Made by a program: the position numbers and the translations under genes
From: JAGXQV01 sp964527565
GTDB taxonomy: Bacteria; Pseudomonadota; Gammaproteobacteria; Burkholderiales; Sulfuricellaceae
Direction: 5' to 3'
DNA: 34,041 nucleotides
Assembly (NCBI GenBank): GCA_964527565.1
Contig: CAZGOY010000036.1
Coordinates: 1 to 34,041, forward strand
Part shown: piece by piece, positions 1 to 5,638 of the stretch
How the letters are laid out: the number at the start of each line of letters is the position of its first letter
Position numbering within the stretch: position 1 is the stretch's first letter
The notes under the pieces: generated by a model
Databases searched by the model: none
The model's input: only the letters and a program-made list of their open reading frames with translations
Told to the model about the DNA's origin: nothing

Positions 1-56
1 CGATATTTGACCATCCGCGCAGCAAAGAACATCGCGATTGGTGACCAGGCTCACCT

Positions 57-1338
57 GAGCCGTTCCTGTTGCGCAAAGCCGGGCAGGGCTTCTACAACAC
101 CTCCCCGCTGGATATGAAAACGCTGATGGGCGACCAGGACCACATCGGCGAAAACCTCTATGCCTACATCCAGGCATTCTCCCCGGCGGTGCGGGACATC
201 TTCGAGCGCTTCGACTTCTACACACAGGTAGACCGCCTGACCAAGGCGGGACTGCTCTATCAGGTTGCCGATAAATTCTCCAATATCGACCTGCACCCGG
301 AAGCGGTAAGCAATTCGCAGATGGGGCTGGTGTTCGAGGAACTGATCCGCAAGTTTGCCGAAATCTCCAACGAGACAGCCGGGGAGCACTTCACCCCCCG
401 CGAAGTCATCCGCCTGATGGTCAACCTGCTGTTCATCGAGGACGACTCCGCCGTTCGGCGTGGAGTGGAAGAAGGTCGAGAAGGAAATCCGCAAGGAATA
501 CGAGAGCCAGGGCTACAACGGGCGCTTTGGCCCCGGCCTGCCGCGTGTATCGGATGGCTCGTTGTTATTCCTGCTGCACCTGATCTCGAAAATGCGCCCC
601 GCCGTGGAGGGCGGCAGCCGCTTCGGCATCGTGCTCAATGGCTCCCCGCTGTTTACCGGCGGCGCCGGGTCGGGCGAATCGGAAATCCGCCGCTACGTGC
701 TGGAAAACGACTTGGTGGAAGCCATCATCGGCCTGCCCACCGATATGTTCTACAACACCGGCATCAGCACCTATGTGTGGGTGCTGTCCAACCGCAAGCC
801 GGAGCAGCGCAAGGGACGGGTGCAACTGATCGACGCCTCCGCGTTCTGGCAGAAGATGCGCAAAAGCTTGGGCAGCAAGCGCAAGGAAATGAGCGACGAG
901 CATATCGCCGAAGTCACCCGGCTGTTTGGCAGCTTCGTGGAAGCCGAGCAGGACGGCAAGCCGATTTCGCGCATCTTCAGGAATGAAGATTTCGGCTACC
1001 GCACCATCACCGTGGAACGTCCGCTACGAGATGCCACGGGCAAGATCATGCTGGGTGAAAAAGGCAAATTGAAGGGCAAGCCGCAGCCGGATAGCAGTTT
1101 GCGCGACACCGAAAACGTGCCGCTGGCGGAAGACGTGGCAAGCTACTTCCAGCGCGAAGTGCTGCCCCATGCGCCGGATGCGTGGATCGACCACGACAAA
1201 ACCAAAGTCGGCTATGAAATCCCGTTCAACCGGCATTTCTACGTGTTCCAGCCACCGCGCCCGCTGGCGGAAATTGATGCCGATTTGAAGCAATGCACCG
1301 ACCGGATTCTGACCATGATCGCGGGGCTGAGCGCATGA
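57..1338 (+). pseudogene. hsdM: HsdM remnant, type I restriction-modification DNA methyltransferase subunit, missing N-terminus and SAM-binding core
   Basis: The intact family member methylates adenine within a type I restriction complex. Two frames together match HsdM. Frame A, from about 57 to 451, gives RKAGQGFYNTSPLDM through GEHFTPREVIRLMVNLLFIEDDS. Frame B, from about 450 to 1338, picks up at PPFGVEWKKVEKEIRKEY and runs to the usual end KQCTDRILTMIAGLSA. The stretch that normally lies between them, some 80-95 residues by family recollection, is absent. It would hold SAM motif I (DP-GTGG type) and the Asn of the catalytic NPPF. The join changes frame. Upstream of about 57 the homology stops and frame A meets a TGA at 42-44, so the N-terminal helical domain is gone too. 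A methylase lacking motif I cannot work. The 3' end overlaps an ATGA where hsdS would be expected, but no hsdS follows. Confidence 0.85.
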
Positions 1339-1381
1339 GCGGAATAGCCTATAAAAGACCGACGCCCATAAATTCTTTTTA

Positions 1382-1411
1382 TTGGATGTCAATGGTTGGC
1401 AACTGTAAGAT
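1382..1411 (+). promoter_or_regulatory. Candidate sigma-70 promoter for the structured RNA and abi gene
   Basis: TTGGAT at 1382-1387 and TAAGAT at 1406-1411 are separated by 18 bases. Transcription would begin near 1418, just before the C-run that forms the outer stem of the hairpin structure upstream of abi. This is a motif match only. Confidence 0.4.
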
Positions 1412-1417
1412 TCGCCG

Positions 1418-1490
1418 CAACAACACCCCCCAAGCCTATCCGGCAGTTCGCTGCCGTGACGCTCAAACCGGGGGGTTACTTTTTTCCGGG
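1418..1490 (+). ncRNA. Structured RNA candidate upstream of abi (abiF-RNA-like)
   Basis: Between the hsdM remnant and the abi start is a clear nested structure. ACCCCCC at 1425-1431 can pair with GGGGGGT at 1470-1476. Inside it CGGCAG (1441-1446) and CTGCCG (1451-1456) pair perfectly around a TTCG tetraloop. A T-run follows the outer stem at 1480-1485, so the element would also serve as an intrinsic terminator or attenuator ahead of the abi ATG at 1498. A non-coding RNA class (the abiF RNA motif) has been described next to Abi genes of this family. The match here rests on location and layout, not on an alignment. The alternative is a plain attenuator hairpin. Confidence 0.5.
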
Positions 1491-1497
1491 GCTGGTT

Positions 1498-2355
1498 ATG
1501 CAATATAACAAGCCTCCGCTCTCCATATCCGACCAAGCACAACTATTACTGGATAGAGGCTTGGTTTGCGATGCGCCCGCCCGCCTCGAACATTATCTCT
1601 CCCACATTGGCTATTACCGCTTAAGCGCATACTGGTTGCCATTTGAAATCCCGTCCAATGACGGAGAACCCCGCACTCATCGGTTTCAACCGGGCACTTC
1701 CTTTGACCAAATCCTTAATCTTTACGTTTTTGACCGCAAGCTCCGGCTGCTGGTCATGGAGGCTATTGAACGGATCGAGGTCTCCGTGCGCACGCGCTGG
1801 GCCGGTGCAATGGCACTGCGCCACGGCAGCCATGCCCACATGGACGCAACGCTGTTCAAGAATCCATGGCAGCATGTCTCAGACCTTGCCAGAATGGCTG
1901 GAGAGTTACACGACAGCAACGAAACCTTTGTGATGCATTATCGTAAGAAATACGATACGCCCTATCTGCCGCCGATTTGGGCGGTGGTTGAAACCTTGAG
2001 TTTGGGTGGGCTGTCACGTTGGATTAAAAGCACCGGCGACAATTCGGCGAAACAGGAAGTGGCAAAGGCGCTCGGCATGCCCACTGTTGAGATACTCGAA
2101 CAAGTCCTGCATGCGCTCACACCCTTGCGCAACATATGCGCCCATCATGCCCGGCTCTGGAACCGCCGCTTCACTCTGGTGCTGCCGAACATCAAAAGAT
2201 TGCGCGGGCAAATCGAAACCGAAACAGTCCGAACCCCTGACGACCAAGAGCAAATACAGCCATCCCGGAAAATTTATAACTTTCTGGTGGTTATCCAGCA
2301 ACCAAGGGGGTGGCTGCCATCGAGGCGATGTTGGCCGAGCATTCCGAAGCGATAG
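1498..2355 (+). CDS. Abi family (Abi_2, AbiD/AbiF-like) HEPN protein with a replaced C-terminus
   Basis: Abortive-infection family protein of the Abi_2 type. Members are cytoplasmic HEPN-fold proteins, and several act as phage-triggered or toxin RNases. Family signatures are GYYRLSAYW (residues 38-46), a long helical middle, and the HEPN active-site motif RNICAH with R211 and H216 followed by LWNR. The ATG at 1498 is preferred over the upstream in-frame start at 1396, because the latter would translate through the hairpin structure. The protein is 285 residues. After KIYNFLVVIQQ (about residue 268) it turns into 17 unrelated residues. These are the antitoxin sequence downstream read in another frame, so the native last 30-40 residues appear to be lost by a deletion. 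The catalytic motif is retained. It sits in the hsdS position of the type I locus. Confidence 0.85.
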   Translation: MQYNKPPLSISDQAQLLLDRGLVCDAPARLEHYLSHIGYYRLSAYWLPFEIPSNDGEPRTHRFQPGTSFDQILNLYVFDRKLRLLVMEAIERIEVSVRTRWAGAMALRHGSHAHMDATLFKNPWQHVSDLARMAGELHDSNETFVMHYRKKYDTPYLPPIWAVVETLSLGGLSRWIKSTGDNSAKQEVAKALGMPTVEILEQVLHALTPLRNICAHHARLWNRRFTLVLPNIKRLRGQIETETVRTPDDQEQIQPSRKIYNFLVVIQQPRGWLPSRRCWPSIPKR

Positions 2356-2528
2356 TCTCGGTGCGCGGCAAGGATCGTTTCGTGGTGATGGACATCGCGC
2401 AGTATCACTACTTGCGCGAATGCGAGTTGGAGGCGGCGCTGGCGGAAACCCGCGCCGATCTGGCGGCCGGGCGATTCGTGCAGGAGTCGCCGGAGCAGCA
2501 TGTGGCACGGGCGAAGTCCGCCGCATGA
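2310..2528 (+). pseudogene. N-terminally truncated Phd/YefM-type antitoxin
   Basis: The readable part, from VAAIEAMLAEHSE through VRGKDRFVVMD to YLRECELEAALAETRADLAAGRF, matches a Phd-type antitoxin family. In that family about 13 more residues normally precede it (a start such as M-A-T--DLKT-G). Upstream in frame there is only a short non-native stretch back to a TAA at 2277-2279. The family start has therefore been lost at the junction with abi near 2300. GTG at 2310 or ATG at 2328 could still initiate, possibly by coupling to abi translation, which ends inside this gene at 2355. The missing part contributes to the Phd fold and DNA binding. The C-terminal toxin-binding part is present. The stop overlaps the toxin start (ATGA). 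Confidence 0.75.
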
Positions 2529-2800
2529 GCTATCGGTTAATTTTTACCGAGCAATATATAAAACGCGCGGCGCGTTTTCTAAAAAACCATCCCGATCTGG
2601 AAAAACAGTATCTCAATACCCTGCAACTGCTTGAGTTGAACCCCTACCATCCTTCGTTGCGCTTGCATCCCCTGAGCGGCAAGCTGCAAACCCTGCATTC
2701 GGTTTCCATCAACCTCTCTTACCGCATCACACTTGAGTTGCTGATTCAGGATGAGCAGATTATCCCGGTGAACGTGGGCAGCCGCGATGCGGTGTATTGA
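2525..2800 (+). CDS. RelE/ParE-superfamily toxin (YafQ/plasmid-stabilisation type)
   Basis: A 91-residue protein with the RelE/ParE fold pattern. It has an N-terminal strand (YRLIFTEQY), two helices (IKRAARFLKNHPDLEKQYLNTLQLLELNP), then PLSGKLQTLHSVSINLSYRITLELL and the typical end VNVGSRDAVY. Such toxins cleave mRNA on the ribosome or poison gyrase; which one applies cannot be told here. ATG at 2525 overlaps the antitoxin stop by four bases. The reading frame appears intact although its cognate antitoxin has lost the N-terminus. A small inverted repeat, CCAGG/CCTGG at 2803-2818, follows the stop and may be a weak terminator. Confidence 0.8.
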   Translation: MSYRLIFTEQYIKRAARFLKNHPDLEKQYLNTLQLLELNPYHPSLRLHPLSGKLQTLHSVSINLSYRITLELLIQDEQIIPVNVGSRDAVY

Positions 2801-2818
2801 CTCCAGGTTGACGCCTGG

Positions 2819-2846
2819 TTGCTTAAGTCCGCTTTCTGAATACAAT
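2819..2846 (+). promoter_or_regulatory. Candidate sigma-70 promoter of the phd-vapC pair
   Basis: TTGCTT (2819-2824) and TACAAT (2841-2846) have a 16-base spacer. The start of transcription would fall in the AT-rich stretch just before the GAGGAG ribosome-binding site at 2865-2870. The repeated TACAAT/TACAAA sequence over the -10 could be an autoregulatory operator, as is usual for such pairs. Confidence 0.45.
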
Positions 2847-2877
2847 GTACAAATTAGCTAGTTCGAGGAGCGCTGCC

Positions 2878-3150
2878 ATGAGAACCGTTACATCAGTCGA
2901 AGCCCAGAACCATTTCGGTGAATTATTGGATAACGCCCAGCGCGAGCCGGTCACGATTACCCGGCGCGGTCGCCCGGTGGCGTTTATCGTGTCGAATGAG
3001 GCGTATCGCGCTTTGGCTGGACGCGATGCGGAATCCACGCAGACATCGGCTTATCTGGATGCGATTGCCGCCTTTCGCGGCAGCGGAAAAAAAGGGGCGA
3101 CGGATGCGCTGCTGGCTGACCGCAAAGCCGACAGGCAGCGCGAGGCGTGA
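2878..3150 (+). CDS. Phd/YefM-family antitoxin
   Basis: A 90-residue antitoxin with the classical N-terminal Phd/YefM DNA-binding fold: VTSVEAQNHFGELLDNAQREPVTITRRGRPVAFIVSNEAYRAL. A charged flexible C-terminus (KKGATDALLADRKADRQREA) would wrap the toxin. ATG at 2878 is chosen because GAGGAG lies eight bases upstream; the longer in-frame start at 2845 has no such site. The gene overlaps the next one by GTGA, the usual translational coupling of antitoxin and toxin. Unlike the antitoxin just upstream, this one is complete. Confidence 0.88.
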   Translation: MRTVTSVEAQNHFGELLDNAQREPVTITRRGRPVAFIVSNEAYRALAGRDAESTQTSAYLDAIAAFRGSGKKGATDALLADRKADRQREA

Positions 3151-3551
3151 GCGCTTATTTGCTGGATACCTCTGCTTTGCTGACCTTGCGCGGCGATGAG
3201 GCAGGCGCGGAGCGAGTGGCGGCATTGTTGGCGGATGCCGGTACGGGGGGCGCGTCCTGCCACGCTTGCTTTATCTCTCTGATGGAAGTGCTTTACCGCG
3301 TCTGGAAAAACGAGGGGGAGGCGGCAGGGCGCGAGGCTTATGCGGCCTGTCTGGGTTTGCCTATCATCTGGTCGCATGAGTCACCCGCCCTGCTGGAGCG
3401 CGCGGCCAGCATCAAGGCCACTCATCCGCTTTCGCTCGCCGATGCCTGGATTGCTGCCGCAGCGCTGGAAGTGGGCGCGATACTGGTGCACAAAGACCCG
3501 GAGTTCGAGAATCTGCCCGGTTTGATCGAAGAACGCCTGCCCTATAAATGA
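3147..3551 (+). CDS. vapC: PIN-domain toxin, VapC family
   Basis: A 134-residue PIN ribonuclease. Acidic metal-binding residues are visible in the expected places: D7 in LLDTSALL, E47 in SLMEVLYR, D99 in LADAWIAAAA and D117 in LVHKDPEFE. VapC toxins cleave tRNA or rRNA at defined sites and are neutralised by the antitoxin encoded just upstream. The GTG start at 3147 overlaps the antitoxin stop. All four acidic residues and a full-length frame suggest a working toxin. The pair sits between hsdM and hsdR remnants, a common place for such modules in type I restriction loci. Confidence 0.88.
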   Translation: MSAYLLDTSALLTLRGDEAGAERVAALLADAGTGGASCHACFISLMEVLYRVWKNEGEAAGREAYAACLGLPIIWSHESPALLERAASIKATHPLSLADAWIAAAALEVGAILVHKDPEFENLPGLIEERLPYK

Positions 3552-3561
3552 TGGATTCCTG

Positions 3562-3999
3562 ATGAACCTGCACAAGGAAATCAGCTTCGAGACGGAAATC
3601 TGCGACACCCTTTCCGCTCAGGGCTGGCTATACGTCGAGGGGGATGCCCCGCATTATGACCGCGCCCGCGCCTTGTTCCCGGCGGATGTCATTACCTGGG
3701 TGCAGGAGTCGCAGCCCAAGGCTTGGGAGGCGCTGAGCAAGAATCACGGGGCCAGCGCCGAGACGGTGTTGCTGGGCAGGCTGCAGAATCACCTGATTGC
3801 CCCGGTGCTGGGCATCAGCGACCCGCGCCGCGACAAACGCATCGATTTCATCGGCGGCATCCGCAGCCTGGAAGAGCTGGAGCGGCGCGTGGATAGCGGC
3901 GAGATGGCGGTGGCCGACGCCAACGAAGTCATGCCGCCGAAATCGACCTGGTTCGAACCCAAGCTGGCCGATGGCCTGGTTTCCTTGGTTCTCGACTGA
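3562..3999 (+). pseudogene. Chimera: N-terminus of HsdR fused to C-terminus of a DUF1015 protein
   Basis: Residues 1-74 (MNLHKEISFETEICDTLSAQG, then YDRARALFPADVITWVQESQPKAWEAL) match the start of the type I restriction subunit HsdR. From about residue 75 the protein reads NHLIAPVLGISDPRRDKRIDF, then GGIRSLEELERRVDSGEM and VMPPKSTWFEPKLADGL. That is the C-terminal end of DUF1015-family proteins, which have nothing to do with restriction. The join is at about 3775-3785. Inside the DUF1015 part a further short segment is missing: GEMAVADANEV replaces the usual GEMAVA...DLMAVADA. HsdR nuclease and helicase domains are all absent, so the product cannot be a restriction enzyme. The open frame may be fortuitous. 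Confidence 0.8.
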
Positions 4000-4318
4000 A
4001 AGCAACAGGCCGCAACGTTGATCGTTTGCCGTTTTAAGGAAACGCTGAAGAAATGAACGAGGCGGATCTCGCAACCGCTGTTGTTTCTCGCCTGCTCGCA
4101 CTGATATCAAAACATTTCGTTTCCCTTGATAGGATCACGGTATTCGTGACTCGTCTTCATGCAATGGCAAGTTGCGTGCCATGCGTAAAGTCGATGAGAA
4201 ACAACAGCTTGTTTTGTGACTGTGCCGTGTGGTTTGGCACGCTGCGCGAAATCGCACGGCGCCGGGCGATGCAGCGCCGATCCTGCCTTCGGGAGGTTGG
4301 ATCAGCGCGGCTGCTGGA
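4000..4318. other. Intergenic region without a supported gene
   Basis: A weakly coding-looking + frame at 4053-4322 shows no family features and overlaps the end of flgL. Short imperfect inverted repeats are present, for example GTGCC and GGCAC around 4227-4240, but no stem is followed by a T-run. The stretch GGAAACGCTGAAGAAATG near 4038-4055 recalls the terminal repeats of some IS elements. No partner end or transposase was found, so no element is called. Confidence 0.4.
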
Positions 4319-5611
4319 TTAGCTGATGTAGTTGAACAGCGTCAGCGATTGGGTCTTGGCAAAGGATTGCTGGGCCGCCTGGAGGTGCATCTGCTTCAGG
4401 GTCAGGTTGCTGATGGCCTCGGCATAATCCACATCCTGAAGGTGGGAGATCGCCGCCTTGTACTGAATGGTCAGGTCTTCCCGCGTGTTCTGCACGGAAT
4501 CCACTTCCTTCAGGCGCGCGCCGATTTCTGCGCGCACCGTCAGTACGTTTTCCAGCGCGTTGTCGAGGTTGGACAGCGCGGTATTGATGCCGTTGGTGAT
4601 CTGCGAGTTCTTGTTGGCGCCTTGCGAGTTTTTCAAGGTGTCCAGCATGTTTGCCAGGGTCTTGAAAATATCCTCGTTGGTGCTGGCGTTGACGGTGAAG
4701 CTGTCGCCGGTTGCCGGGGCGCCCTCAATGCTGATTTCCGCGCCGAAATCGAAAGCCGGTTCCGCCCCCTGGCTTTTCAGGCTGATGGCCGTGCCGCTGG
4801 TGTAGGTGCGCGGATAGGGCGCCGCTCCCGGCGGGGCGCCGGTTAGCAGGGAATTGCCGGTGACGTTGTCGACGATGTCATAGGTAGTAACCGGCGGGAT
4901 CTGCGTATTATCGAGATCGAAATTAAGCGTGAAACTCTTGTTGTTGGCCGCAGCGTTCCACTTGGTCTTATCCAGCACGTTGCCGGGGCTGACCAGCCCC
5001 GTGCCCGTATTGCCCGCGCCGGCTTGTGTGACGAAGACGCCATTGCCGTTCTTGATGCGCTGGAAAATGTCCGCGCCGGAATCGCTCACCGCCACTTGGC
5101 GCCGCGCGTTGATGCGGATTTCGCGTTGCCCCTGGTCGCCGTTGTATTGCACGTTGCCGGGGGTGATTTCGGAAAACGGCGCGGTCCTGCCCATGAAGCC
5201 GGAAAACAGGTATTGACCCGCCTCATCCGTGCTGTTGGATAAGCCGAGCAGCGCTTGGTAACGGCTTTCCAGTTCCGTCGCCAGCATCAAACGGTCGGAA
5301 TCCGTCAGCATGGTGTTGCCGGCCTGCACAGCCAGGGTTTTTACGTCCTGGATCAGGGTGCCGACGTCGGTGAGGATGCTTTCTTCCATTTGCAGCTTGT
5401 TTTTTGCCACGTTGGCGTTGGCGCCGTTTTGCTCGTTGACGTTCATCGACTGCGTCAGTTCGAGAATGGAGGCTGAAGCGACCGGGTCGTCCGCCGGTGT
5501 CAGGATGCGTCGCCCGGTGGAAACCTGCTGCTGTAGCTTCAGTACGTCGGCCTGCTGATTCTGGATGCCGCCGATGCCTTGGCTATAGACCATACTGGTG
5601 CTGATTCTCAT
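4319..5611 (-). CDS. flgL: Flagellar hook-filament junction protein FlgL (HAP3)
   Basis: FlgL caps the hook-filament junction and is exported by the flagellar type III apparatus. The 430-residue protein begins MRISTSMVYSQGIGGIQNQQ, the flagellin-like N-terminal helix, with QQVSTGRRILTPADDPVAS shortly after. It ends with a flagellin-like C-terminal helix (LQAAQQSFAKTQSLTLFNYIS). It is longer than many FlgL proteins because of a middle section that includes a GAPATGDSFTV module also seen in FlgK here. The start has an AGGAG site a few bases upstream. It follows flgK by 27 bases and is the last flagellar gene on this side; no convincing terminator was seen after it. Confidence 0.95.
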   Translation of the reverse strand: MRISTSMVYSQGIGGIQNQQADVLKLQQQVSTGRRILTPADDPVASASILELTQSMNVNEQNGANANVAKNKLQMEESILTDVGTLIQDVKTLAVQAGNTMLTDSDRLMLATELESRYQALLGLSNSTDEAGQYLFSGFMGRTAPFSEITPGNVQYNGDQGQREIRINARRQVAVSDSGADIFQRIKNGNGVFVTQAGAGNTGTGLVSPGNVLDKTKWNAAANNKSFTLNFDLDNTQIPPVTTYDIVDNVTGNSLLTGAPPGAAPYPRTYTSGTAISLKSQGAEPAFDFGAEISIEGAPATGDSFTVNASTNEDIFKTLANMLDTLKNSQGANKNSQITNGINTALSNLDNALENVLTVRAEIGARLKEVDSVQNTREDLTIQYKAAISHLQDVDYAEAISNLTLKQMHLQAAQQSFAKTQSLTLFNYIS

Positions 5612-5638
5612 GATGACTCTCCTTGGTTCCGGCAGGAA

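Noticed and set aside
1..44. Short frame at the very start reading IFDHPRSKEHRDW then stop
   Set aside because: Could be the tail of a truncated gene, but 13 residues are too few to assign; it is not HsdM.
2006..2524. Long 5' extension of the RelE/ParE toxin frame
   Set aside because: It is the abi gene and antitoxin read in another frame; the ATGA overlap at 2525 is the natural toxin start.
4036..4060. GGAAACGCTGAAGAAATG as an insertion-sequence end
   Set aside because: Only one end-like sequence is present, without partner repeat, target duplication or transposase.
4053..4322. 89-residue + strand open frame in the gap before flgL
   Set aside because: No family features, unusual Cys/Arg-rich composition, overlaps the end of flgL and no good ribosome-binding site.
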